Positions 1 through 6,191 of a DNA stretch of 9,799 nt are shown here, one piece after another. The notes beneath the pieces are model-generated. The model had not been told where the DNA came from. It worked only from the letters and a program-made list of their open reading frames with translations, and did no database searches. Within the stretch, counting starts at the first letter, position 1. Each line of letters begins with the position of its first letter. A program made the position numbers and the translations under genes. Origin of the DNA: Alphaproteobacteria bacterium (GTDB lineage: Bacteria; Pseudomonadota; Alphaproteobacteria; RF32; CAG-239); NCBI GenBank assembly GCA_017477035.1, contig JAFUXW010000223.1, positions 1 to 9,799 of the forward strand, read 5' to 3'.

Positions 1-2
1 AA

Positions 3-194
3 AAAATTAACCAAAAATACGGAGCTCCTGACAATAAAGAAGAGATAACCTGGGGATTAGGAGAAAATAAACCAAGCTTAAAAGCAGCGACCGGAAAACT
101 TATACTGGACGACCCTATGCTTGTTGAACTCGATTATACCCGTATGTCACGTGAAGATCAAAAATTTATGAATACAGCCGTTTATACTTTTTAG
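3..194 (+). CDS. C-terminal end of an unrecognised protein (5' truncated by the window)
   Basis: An open frame runs from the window edge to a TAG at 192-194 and encodes the last 63 residues of a protein; the start lies outside. The visible part contains KYGAPDNKEEITWGLGEN early on and ends in MNTAVYTF. It has no transmembrane stretch, and I do not recognise the family. The coding assignment rests on the uninterrupted frame and on close coupling to the next gene: the stop codon is part of the next gene's Shine-Dalgarno (TAGGAG) and only 9 bases separate the two genes. This suggests an operon with the ChpT-like gene. Function is unknown. Confidence 0.6.
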   Translation, partial: KINQKYGAPDNKEEITWGLGENKPSLKAATGKLILDDPMLVELDYTRMSREDQKFMNTAVYTF

Positions 195-203
195 GAGCCA
201 ACT

Positions 204-812
204 ATGATAGATAACAATACTGAATTGGCAGAAATGATAAGTACCCGTATCAGTCACGATTTAATCGGTAATATTGGTGCTCTTTCAAGTGCTTTGGAAT
301 TAATTAAAGAAAATAATAATGAACTTGATGAAGATACTAGAAGCATTATTGATACGGCCGTCGGCACTCTCAAAGCCAGACAAACATTCTTCCGTATTGC
401 TTTCGGACTGGATACTAAAAATATTGAAACCGAAGAACTGAATAATATATGCAGAGCATATCTTGAGACTTTGGGCAGTCGGACATATCCTATTACTTTA
501 CAACTTTCCGGCATATCTGTTTCATTGGCAAAATTTTTGTGTTTAAGCGTAATGGTGGGCGCAGAAGTATGTATCAGGGGCGGAGAAATAAATGTTGCAG
601 TCAATCAAAATAATATGACCATCTGTGTTACGTCAGACCATAGCCTTTCCGCGTCTAAAATAGATGTATATAAAAATATTTTGCATGGCGTTCGCCCTCA
701 GGATAACATTTCGCAATACGTGCAATTGATTTATCTGCGTGAACTTTTAGGAACGGACGTATCTATGAAAATAAATTCTTCCGATACTTCTATGGAATTA
801 ATTATCGGCTAA
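204..812 (+). CDS. chpT: ChpT-like histidine phosphotransferase
   Basis: The 202-residue protein resembles ChpT, the alphaproteobacterial phosphotransferase that in Caulobacter passes phosphate from the hybrid kinase CckA to CtrA and CpdR. Residues 8-33 carry the H-box: TRISHDLIGNIGALSSALEL, with His18 as the presumed phosphorylated residue followed by the usual Asp-Leu. This is the first helix of a two-helix dimerisation domain (about 1-70). Residues 80-202 form the degenerate ATPase-like domain, including GAEVCIRGGEINV (119-131) and a late VRPQDNISQYVQLIYLRELLG stretch typical of the family. Length is close to the family norm. The ATG is preceded by AGGAG at a good distance. The gene is the main evidence for an alphaproteobacterial host. 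A related histidine phosphotransferase with another partner cannot be excluded, because CckA and CtrA are not in the window. Confidence 0.85.
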   Translation: MIDNNTELAEMISTRISHDLIGNIGALSSALELIKENNNELDEDTRSIIDTAVGTLKARQTFFRIAFGLDTKNIETEELNNICRAYLETLGSRTYPITLQLSGISVSLAKFLCLSVMVGAEVCIRGGEINVAVNQNNMTICVTSDHSLSASKIDVYKNILHGVRPQDNISQYVQLIYLRELLGTDVSMKINSSDTSMELIIG

Positions 813-838
813 CTTCTTAAAAAAACTTATTTTCAATA

Positions 839-867
839 TTGACACATTAGCATAATTATCGTATAAT
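839..867 (+). promoter_or_regulatory. Consensus-perfect sigma70-type promoter for gene A
   Basis: TTGACA lies at 839-844 and TATAAT at 862-867, separated by exactly 17 bases. Both hexamers match the housekeeping consensus at every position. The expected transcription start is near 874-876, which is where the conserved leader element begins (GAGCG at 876). The promoter lies between chpT and gene A and probably also supplies transcripts that continue into genes B and C, since no terminator is seen between A and B. Confidence 0.8.
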
Positions 868-873
868 CAGTGC

Positions 874-1020
874 ATGAGCGTTGGTTTACGCTTGCTGCCT
901 GCCTTTTGGCGAATCCGGATGGAATAACCGCTTAATTTTAAAAAGTAGTAAAACTCTTGACTAAGGGAATTTTTGACAGGCAGGCATCAAAATATCATAT
1001 TCCCGCTCAGGAGACATGCT
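874..1020 (+). promoter_or_regulatory. Structured mRNA leader, copy 1 (candidate translational switch)
   Basis: This untranslated leader before gene A shares blocks with a second copy before gene B; 43 of the first 55 aligned positions are identical. Predicted pairings are: hairpin GAGCG 876-880 with CGCTT 889-893 around an 8-nt loop; CCTGCC 898-903 with GGCAGG 979-984, extended to 8 bp here; GGGAAT 965-970 with ATTCCC 999-1004; and CTCTTG 954-959 with the Shine-Dalgarno CAGGAG 1008-1013. The last two stack into one SD-hiding stem whose loop contains the GGCAGG strand, so its pairing with CCTGCC would form a pseudoknot or compete. GCC 901-903 can also pair with GGC 908-910 locally. A conserved AATCCGGA-GGAATAA block lies at 912-927. 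I do not recognise it as a known riboswitch. The structure is my manual folding, not a computed one. Confidence 0.65.
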
Positions 1021-2373
1021 ATGACTAATACACAAACTTCCTTAAATTACGAAATTATAGAACAGTTGTTTCAAAACAGCGTGTGCTTAACATATAATCC
1101 TTTAGAGCCGACATCGGCGTGGCAATATGCTAGAGAGCTGCAGCGTAATTTTGAAAAAAAGCATAATCTTAAATATTCTTGCATACGTTCTAAATTTGCC
1201 AAAATGCGGCAAGGTCAATATAATGCTAGATTTCATTATTTTGCTGATGGAACTCTTGTCCATTGCGCAGAACCGCAATCATTTTCCGAAAATGAGATGT
1301 ATCGACACGGTTCAGAAGATTTAGAGCGAATCATGACGGCTCTTAAGATTCGCAACTATCCGGTTAATAAAATTTATGGTCCGCAAAATCAAATGGATGT
1401 ATTTTATTACTCCGATTTCTTGCGTTATATTTCAACACAGTCTTTACTGAAATATTCATATACAGAAGATTTATACGTTGAGCCCCTGCCAAATAAAGAA
1501 GATTTTGTGCGTGATTGCTATGCGAATGGTAACATTTTACTGACTGCTTCAAAAGATGAATTATTGCCACCACATTGCCGTGAATTCATGGCTTTATTTG
1601 CCGATGGTCGCTATTATATTTCCGAAGAATACCGCAATCATTTAGGTGCAAAAAATTACAGCAAAATCAGCCGTTTTGATGCCGATTATTTGTTGCATTA
1701 TTGCGTTATGGCCGAAGAATATATCCCACAAGATTATCTTAACGCACTTTATAAAGAAGCAGAAAAATACGAGTGGTTTGCCTCGATTACCGACACCGCC
1801 TCTAAACTGCAAAAACACATGAATACAGACGATTTAATAAAAATGAACAAATATATTGACAATCTATTTCTAAAGCGCACCTGTTTAACAGTAGTCAATC
1901 CGGATATAGGTTCAAGTTTCATGTCACCGGATTTTCAGCAATATGCAGTATTTTCAGATGGCTTAGTAGTTGCTGTGTATAATAATGAAAATGATAAACC
2001 GTTTGTAAAATCACTAAAAAAATATTTTCCGGATTTAAATTTCCGTTTTGAAAAAATATCTAAAGAATATCTGGAACAACTGTATCGCCGTTTACCTGAA
2101 TTTCAAAAAGGTGCTACAACCATATATATTGAAATGCTCAAACAAAAAGCACGTAAATTGAAGCGAATGACTGATTTAACGCATATTGAAGCGCTTGATG
2201 TGGTGGCAAATATTGCCGGTTGGCAAAACTGGCGCGCAATAAAAATTGAGGATGAAGCTCACGCGAGGGAATTGATTGATGCCGAAAAGTGGCGTAAAAA
2301 TATGGCTGCCGAATTTAATGCCGAAAATCCGCTTGCCGAAGAATATCGTAGGTATTTAAAGCATCGTCAATAA
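1021..2373 (+). CDS. Gene A: unrecognised protein with three internal repeats, tandem paralogue family
   Basis: The 450-residue protein has no signal peptide or membrane segment, so it is probably cytoplasmic. I do not recognise the family. It contains three diverged modules of about 100 residues. Each has a C/L-L-T strand, then a (Y/L/V)F(A/S)DG turn, then a segment like IYxPQxxL: 19-25, 73-80 and 115-128; 170-179, 191-200 and 232-247; 285-294, 308-320 and 343-357. The C-terminal helical part has ALDVVANIAGWQNWRAI at 391-407. The spacing of A, A, GW and W there recalls the glyoxalase-related domain motif (ALxLxAxxxGxxNW), but the similarity is weak. The frame stays open upstream to a TTG at 973, but ATG 1021 is chosen: it has CAGGAG seven bases upstream, and 973 lies inside the conserved leader. 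Gene B is a full-length paralogue and gene C a shortened one. Confidence 0.85.
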   Translation: MTNTQTSLNYEIIEQLFQNSVCLTYNPLEPTSAWQYARELQRNFEKKHNLKYSCIRSKFAKMRQGQYNARFHYFADGTLVHCAEPQSFSENEMYRHGSEDLERIMTALKIRNYPVNKIYGPQNQMDVFYYSDFLRYISTQSLLKYSYTEDLYVEPLPNKEDFVRDCYANGNILLTASKDELLPPHCREFMALFADGRYYISEEYRNHLGAKNYSKISRFDADYLLHYCVMAEEYIPQDYLNALYKEAEKYEWFASITDTASKLQKHMNTDDLIKMNKYIDNLFLKRTCLTVVNPDIGSSFMSPDFQQYAVFSDGLVVAVYNNENDKPFVKSLKKYFPDLNFRFEKISKEYLEQLYRRLPEFQKGATTIYIEMLKQKARKLKRMTDLTHIEALDVVANIAGWQNWRAIKIEDEAHARELIDAEKWRKNMAAEFNAENPLAEEYRRYLKHRQ

Positions 2374-2384
2374 TTTATAAATAC

Positions 2385-2526
2385 GAGCGTTGATTAGCGC
2401 TTGCATCCTGCCCCTTGGGCAAATCCGGAAGGAATAATCATTTGAACAAACACCTCTTTAATCAATGGGAAATCGCAATGAGGCAGGCATTGCATAATAT
2501 TCCCGTATTTTAAAAGGAGATGTGTT
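2385..2526 (+). promoter_or_regulatory. Structured mRNA leader, copy 2 (candidate translational switch)
   Basis: This second copy fills the gap between genes A and B and is nearly the same length as copy 1. The same pairings can be drawn: GAGCG 2385-2389 with CGCTT 2398-2402; CCTGCC 2407-2412 with GGCAGG 2482-2487; GGGAA 2467-2471 with TTCCC 2500-2504; and CTCTTT 2454-2459 with the Shine-Dalgarno AAGGAG 2514-2519. In the last helix the SD base that differs from copy 1 (A instead of C) is matched by T instead of G in the partner strand, a compensatory change. The local hairpin that competes with CCTGCC is one pair longer (GCCC/GGGC, 2410-2420). No good promoter was found just upstream: a TATAAA at 2376-2381 has only a poor -35. 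Read-through from the promoter of gene A is therefore likely. Confidence 0.65.
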
Positions 2527-3930
2527 ATGAATACGCAGAATTTATTGGGAAAACTGTTTAACGAAGCTAATTGTCTGACTTATGATTGGTATTTTAATGC
2601 TCGCCGAAAAGCAGAGAAAATGTGCGAACAATTTATACTTGAAAATCCACATAGCTTCTGCTTTGTGCAAAATAAAAAAGTGCCCTTACCATTATTGAAG
2701 CATACTGATTTTCAATATTTCTCCAATGGTTCATTGGTTATTTGTACACCACCGATGTATGCTGATAAAACAATAAATTTGGCACGTAAATTCTTAGCAT
2801 TGCACGGCTATGTGGTAAACGACATTTATGCACCTCAAAATAAAGAAGAATTGCTCGACTATTTCAAACTGCTTATTGATATTCACGATAAAACCAAAGA
2901 ATTACCGGTTAGCGATGATGATCTGATTCTTCGCACTTTTAATTCTCCGGCAGAATTTGCCGATTACTGCTTTGATGGCTGTAATGTCTTACTAAATGCC
3001 GCCAAAGATGAAAATTATGACCAGAAATATCGAAAGATGTTTGCCCTATTCAGTAACGGCCTGTATGTCGTTGATGAAGAATATAAACATGGCGATAGTT
3101 TTCATGGTGAGGTAGAAACTAAATTTTTTGAGAATCGTATTTGTGAAGAACCGATGATGCGGGCAATTTATGTACCACGAATGTATTTACAGGCGTTATA
3201 TCAGAGGGCAAAGCATTATAATTGGTATATTGCTTCTGAAGATGCTACAAAGAATTTGCCTCAAATTAAGACTACTGAATTGGCAATAGCCGAAAAATAT
3301 GCCGAAGATATTTTACCAAACCGGTTATGTATAAGCATTACAACACCACGTATAATTTATCGAGATATATTTCTTGATGAGATTTTGACATCACCGGACT
3401 ATCACCGCTATGTGCTGTTTGATGACGGCAAATTGGTACTTTCGCAAAAATATTATTGTGAGGAAATAAGACAAAAACATCTGCAGGAAGATTTACGGCG
3501 CAGTTTTCCTTTGATAAAATTTACGGTGGAATTGGTACCGGATTACTGTATTGATTATCTGTATCAAGAAATTTATAAACGGCAAAAAAATGCCCGCGAT
3601 ATTTATTTGGAAATGATGCGACAAAAAGCTATGCTTATCAGTGAAGTATTCGGAGTACCTATTATATTGGCGCAAGATGTGGCAGTGCAATTTGCCGGTT
3701 GGAAAGATTGGTCCGATATGGAAACAGTAAGCATTACTCATGCTCGTCATTTAATTGCTATGCAACAAAATTTAGATAAAAGAGTTGAAAAAAACGGTTA
3801 TAAAAACGACGTTATTTACAATGCAATGTCCTATTTTGATTTATTAAAGTCTCAAAATATTCCTTATGAGAATGCGCAAGCCGTTTATCAGCAACTGAAA
3901 GCAAATTTGGCAAAAGCAAAAAATAGGTAA
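2527..3930 (+). CDS. Gene B: paralogue of gene A, unrecognised family
   Basis: This 467-residue protein aligns with gene A over its length. Shared landmarks are NCLTY (15-19), FQYFSNGSLV (62-71), VNDIYAPQN (97-105), GCNVLLNAAKDE (151-162), FALFSNGLYVVDEEY (172-186), IYVPRMYLQALYQRA (214-228), LCISITTP (267-274), YVLFDDGKLVLSQ (295-307) and VPDYCIDYLYQEIY (337-350). The motif IYLEM(M/L)RQKA is followed by LAQDVAVQFAGWKDW (381-395). The protein has a C-terminal extension of roughly 40 residues, helical and rich in Gln, Asn and Lys, that gene A lacks. No secretion signal or membrane segment is seen. The ATG has AAGGAG seven bases upstream, the same spacing as in gene A. Gene C follows after 11 bases, so B and C are one operon. 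Function is unknown. Confidence 0.85.
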   Translation: MNTQNLLGKLFNEANCLTYDWYFNARRKAEKMCEQFILENPHSFCFVQNKKVPLPLLKHTDFQYFSNGSLVICTPPMYADKTINLARKFLALHGYVVNDIYAPQNKEELLDYFKLLIDIHDKTKELPVSDDDLILRTFNSPAEFADYCFDGCNVLLNAAKDENYDQKYRKMFALFSNGLYVVDEEYKHGDSFHGEVETKFFENRICEEPMMRAIYVPRMYLQALYQRAKHYNWYIASEDATKNLPQIKTTELAIAEKYAEDILPNRLCISITTPRIIYRDIFLDEILTSPDYHRYVLFDDGKLVLSQKYYCEEIRQKHLQEDLRRSFPLIKFTVELVPDYCIDYLYQEIYKRQKNARDIYLEMMRQKAMLISEVFGVPIILAQDVAVQFAGWKDWSDMETVSITHARHLIAMQQNLDKRVEKNGYKNDVIYNAMSYFDLLKSQNIPYENAQAVYQQLKANLAKAKNR

Positions 3931-3941
3931 AGGAGGCAGCG

Positions 3942-4808
3942 ATGATAAACACAATTATGACGCCAAAAGACGCGGTTGATGAATTATATACTCATGGCAA
4001 AGTTTGCGTAACGGCACATAAGGAGGTAAATATTGATGCTAAATATCGACCATATTTAGCCCTATTTGCCGACGGATCATTCTTGGTTGATGAACGTGCT
4101 CAAGATGATGTTGTTTTACAAAATCTGGTTTTTGACTTTTACAAAGAATATCCTTCTCAAAAGCGATTGAATAAGCAATATGTATCACCGCAGATGTTAA
4201 AAGCTGTTTATCATCGCGCTCAAGATTTTGAGTGGTATTTACCACAATATAATATTCCCACTGATTTAAGTACAACTGACAGAAAAAATTTGCATAATTT
4301 TTTAGAGCGCATTTTGCAACGCCAATGTTTGAGTATTACTACACTGACAACACCGGAGTGGTTTCGCTTCTACTCACCGGATAAAGAAAAATTTGCTTTA
4401 TTCGGCGGTGAACAGCTCGTGGTAGCGCAAAACAGTCCTCATATAAATAAATTTTTATGTAATATAAGCAAACTTTACCCTCAAATTGAAGTTGTCGAAA
4501 TTGTTCCTGAGTACTATATTTATGCAATTTATGAAAAATTGTTATATATGCAAGCCAGCGCACGAGAAATATACATTAATTTGATGCTGCAAAAACTTAT
4601 GCAACGACTGAAAATTAATTCAGATGAAGCTCTCAAAATAATGAAAAAACAAACAAGAGGTTGGCGAAGGTTATTGTTTATGTCGGAAAAACAAGCTCGT
4701 TCTATGATATATAGCGAATATGTAGAAAAATTTTTTATACAAACAGACACACATTTTGCCACTCTGATGGCTGAGAAAAAGGAGTTAAATATCGGAATAT
4801 TTTTATAA
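3942..4808 (+). CDS. Gene C: N-terminally shortened paralogue of genes A and B
   Basis: The 288-residue protein corresponds to the last two modules and the C-terminal helical part of genes A and B; the first module is missing. VCVTAHKEVNIDAKYRPYLALFADGSFLVDE (21-51) matches module 2, and YVSPQMLKAVYHRA (80-93) matches its IYVPxxYLxALYxxA segment. CLSITTLTTP (129-138), KFALFGGEQLVVAQ (150-163) and VPEYYIYAIYEKL (188-200) match module 3. In the third module the usual DG turn has become GG. The C-terminal motif is degraded: DEALKIMKKQTRGWRRLLFM keeps the GW but not the following N/D-W. A strong AAGGAGG (3930-3936) precedes the ATG, overlapping the end of gene B, so the gene looks translated rather than dead. 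It has no leader copy of its own. It could be a decaying duplicate or a shortened partner of A and B. Confidence 0.8.
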   Translation: MINTIMTPKDAVDELYTHGKVCVTAHKEVNIDAKYRPYLALFADGSFLVDERAQDDVVLQNLVFDFYKEYPSQKRLNKQYVSPQMLKAVYHRAQDFEWYLPQYNIPTDLSTTDRKNLHNFLERILQRQCLSITTLTTPEWFRFYSPDKEKFALFGGEQLVVAQNSPHINKFLCNISKLYPQIEVVEIVPEYYIYAIYEKLLYMQASAREIYINLMLQKLMQRLKINSDEALKIMKKQTRGWRRLLFMSEKQARSMIYSEYVEKFFIQTDTHFATLMAEKKELNIGIFL

Positions 4809-4839
4809 ATTATACATTCTTCCAAGTATATATTTTTTA

Positions 4840-4868
4840 TTTACAACAGTATTTTTTTGCGACATAAT
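4840..4868 (+). promoter_or_regulatory. Probable promoter of the lipoprotein gene
   Basis: TTTACA at 4840-4845 and CATAAT at 4863-4868 are separated by 17 bases, and each matches five of six consensus positions. The start would fall near 4875, giving a short leader that includes the Shine-Dalgarno AGGAG just before the ATG at 4898. The region is very AT-rich, so chance matches are possible. Confidence 0.5.
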
Positions 4869-4897
4869 CATGATTATATAAAAGAAGGAGAATTAAT

Positions 4898-5308
4898 ATG
4901 AAAAAATCTTTGCTTATTTTGGCCTGCATAAGTTTAAGCGCCTGTTACTATACAGCACCAGCTGCGGACTATTACTATGATGATATCTACGATGAACCTG
5001 ATTATTACTCACAAACATCAACCTACATCACTCCGTCAAGTTCATATTTTTACATGACCGAACAGAGAACTTATCTGCAACCGGAAATAGTTTATATCGA
5101 CGATAGACCTCATCACCGCCATTATTCGCCACAACCACACTATTATTACCCTAAAAACAATCATTCCAGACATGACAAAAAGCATTTTGATTATAAACCT
5201 CATAATTCGATTCCGCATTTTTACAAAAATGAAAAAATCACAAAAATAGAAGAAGGTAAAAATAGCCATTTGAAAAACAATCGTCACAATGATAAACACA
5301 AAAAATAA
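4898..5308 (+). CDS. Tyrosine- and histidine-rich lipoprotein, unknown function
   Basis: The 136-residue protein starts with a short lysine-tipped hydrophobic segment ending in a lipobox, LSAC at residues 13-16, so Cys16 is the expected lipidation site and the mature protein should be membrane-anchored in the envelope. The mature part is low in complexity. Residues 17-65 are rich in Tyr and Asp (runs such as DYYYDD). Residues 70-120 are rich in His, Tyr, Lys and Asn (HHRHYSPQPHYYYP and later scattered His). The C-terminus is very basic. Such composition may indicate metal or heme binding, or contact with peptidoglycan or another polyanion, but no catalytic motif is visible. The start is well supported by AAGGAG a few bases before the ATG, a lysine-rich N-terminus and an upstream promoter. 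I do not recognise the family. Confidence 0.75.
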   Translation: MKKSLLILACISLSACYYTAPAADYYYDDIYDEPDYYSQTSTYITPSSSYFYMTEQRTYLQPEIVYIDDRPHHRHYSPQPHYYYPKNNHSRHDKKHFDYKPHNSIPHFYKNEKITKIEEGKNSHLKNNRHNDKHKK

Positions 5309-5323
5309 TTTTTCTGTTTTGGT

Positions 5324-5366
5324 TTGACTTGAGTCTGAAGACATGATAATCTTCAGACAAAGTCAA
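5324..5366 (+). terminator. Long inverted repeat: terminator or operator after the lipoprotein gene
   Basis: GTCTGAAGA (5333-5341) pairs perfectly with TCTTCAGAC (5350-5358) around an 8-base loop. The stem extends outward through TTGACTT (5324-5330) with AAGTCAA (5360-5366), separated by a small bulge. The downstream tract is TAATTTT rather than a clean T-run, so the site is a weaker intrinsic terminator than those at 6098 and 6958. It also contains TTGACT and GATAAT 15 bases apart, a possible short-spaced promoter for gene D, which would make the dyad operator-like. Confidence 0.5.
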
Positions 5367-5386
5367 TAATTTTAAAATCAATTTTT

Positions 5387-6091
5387 ATGAGAAATTATAA
5401 ATTACAAGACTATACGATTTCTCCGGATGGAGCGCGTGTGGTGTCTTCCTTTAATTCAGCTAAACGTTTGTTTGCTAAAAAAGGATGCCAAGGAAAAATT
5501 GAACTCTGTCAAGTAATCGACAGAAACCAAAATCATCGTTTGCTTTGGGTTTGTCTTAACAACAATAAAGCAATTGCCAACATGCCGGTATTTAAAGAAG
5601 AGAAGCGTCTTCAATCCGGTGGCTGTGTTGCTATGCAATTCTGCCAAGGAAATGAACTTATTTGTCACGATGACGTATTCTATGTGACATATCAAAACTC
5701 TCAAAAGCAAATCGGCTTAAAAATGCTACAATGCTTTTTAAGTGAAGAAATGGTACGTTTGGCCTGTTCTTTAAGAAATCGCAATGTATTATCGGTGAGA
5801 CTGGTCAAAATGTACGATTATCAAACCAGAAAAGACATTTCTGTATGCTGGGAAGTTACCTATTTCAAAGATGTCTTGGACAGCGGTTTTTTCTTTGTTG
5901 ATTTGCGGGATGGCGTAGTATTGGAGGATTATGATTTTTCGGAAACAGAAGCCTATGATGTTGGAGTCGGTGATACTTTTTTAGCCTATAATACTTACTA
6001 TACGCTGAAGAAGGATTCCCAAAAAGGTTTTTATCTGATAAAAAGTCCAATTCAACTTACACTTGGTGGTAAATACGCTATATCTGATTAG
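5387..6091 (+). CDS. Gene D: unrecognised protein, related to gene E
   Basis: The 234-residue protein has no signal peptide or membrane segment and no family I recognise. Its C-terminal half is predicted to be rich in beta strands: VCWEVTYFKD (153-162), GFFFVDLRDGVVLEDYDF (167-184), VGDTFLAYNTYYTL (194-207) and GFYLIKSPIQL (214-224). These segments line up in order with gene E, so the two are paralogues. Several cysteines are scattered through the protein without a CxxC pattern. The first ATG (5387) has no Shine-Dalgarno. A GGAG at 5429-5432 precedes GTG codons at 5438 and 5441, so translation could start there, but the similarity to gene E seems to begin a few residues before those codons. 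The gene ends 6 bases before a strong terminator. Confidence 0.75.
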   Translation: MRNYKLQDYTISPDGARVVSSFNSAKRLFAKKGCQGKIELCQVIDRNQNHRLLWVCLNNNKAIANMPVFKEEKRLQSGGCVAMQFCQGNELICHDDVFYVTYQNSQKQIGLKMLQCFLSEEMVRLACSLRNRNVLSVRLVKMYDYQTRKDISVCWEVTYFKDVLDSGFFFVDLRDGVVLEDYDFSETEAYDVGVGDTFLAYNTYYTLKKDSQKGFYLIKSPIQLTLGGKYAISD

Positions 6092-6097
6092 AAAAAG

Positions 6098-6131
6098 TAA
6101 GACAGAGCTTTACAGTTCTGTCTTATTTTTT
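6098..6131 (+). terminator. Intrinsic terminator after gene D
   Basis: TAAGACAGA (6098-6106) pairs with TCTGTCTTA (6117-6125), with GC and GT able to extend the stem into the loop. A run of T follows from 6126. The spacing just after the stop codon of gene D is typical of a Rho-independent terminator and indicates that gene E has its own promoter. Confidence 0.85.
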
Positions 6132-6133
6132 AT

Positions 6134-6161
6134 TTGACATTGGACAAAATATATATAATAC
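6134..6161 (+). promoter_or_regulatory. Possible promoter of gene E
   Basis: A perfect TTGACA at 6134-6139 follows the terminator of gene D. The best-spaced -10 is TAATAC (6156-6161, 16 bases). A perfect TATAAT at 6154-6159 overlaps it but is only 14 bases away. A start near 6168 would give a short AU-rich leader without a clear Shine-Dalgarno before ATG 6192. Confidence 0.45.
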
Positions 6162-6191
6162 TTAACATTAGAAACTTAAAATTTATTATAT

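Noticed and set aside
874..927. Short leader peptide ORF (ATG 874, 17 codons) at the predicted transcript start
   Set aside because: In copy 2 the corresponding ATG is ACG, a TAG interrupts the frame after four codons, and a one-base length difference shifts the frame within the conserved region. Conservation follows RNA pairing rather than codons.
973..1020. N-terminal extension of gene A from TTG 973
   Set aside because: The extra 16 codons lie within the conserved leader, whose pairing strands GGCAGG and ATTCCC would have to be coding. The TTG has no Shine-Dalgarno, while ATG 1021 has CAGGAG at the same spacing as gene B.
874..1020. Mobile element or integron attC site as explanation for the repeated leaders
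   Set aside because: The copies have no terminal repeats, target duplications or transposase, and each sits in the same position relative to its paralogous gene. Co-duplication of gene plus leader explains them better.
1364..1573. Minus-strand open frames within gene A, and similar antisense frames within chpT, B, C, D and E
   Set aside because: They are shadows of long plus-strand genes, lack ribosome-binding sites and have no recognisable domains.
2353..2381. Independent promoter before the second leader
   Set aside because: TATAAA at 2376-2381 has only TATTTA at the -35 position and lies too close to the leader start compared with copy 1. Not strong enough to list.
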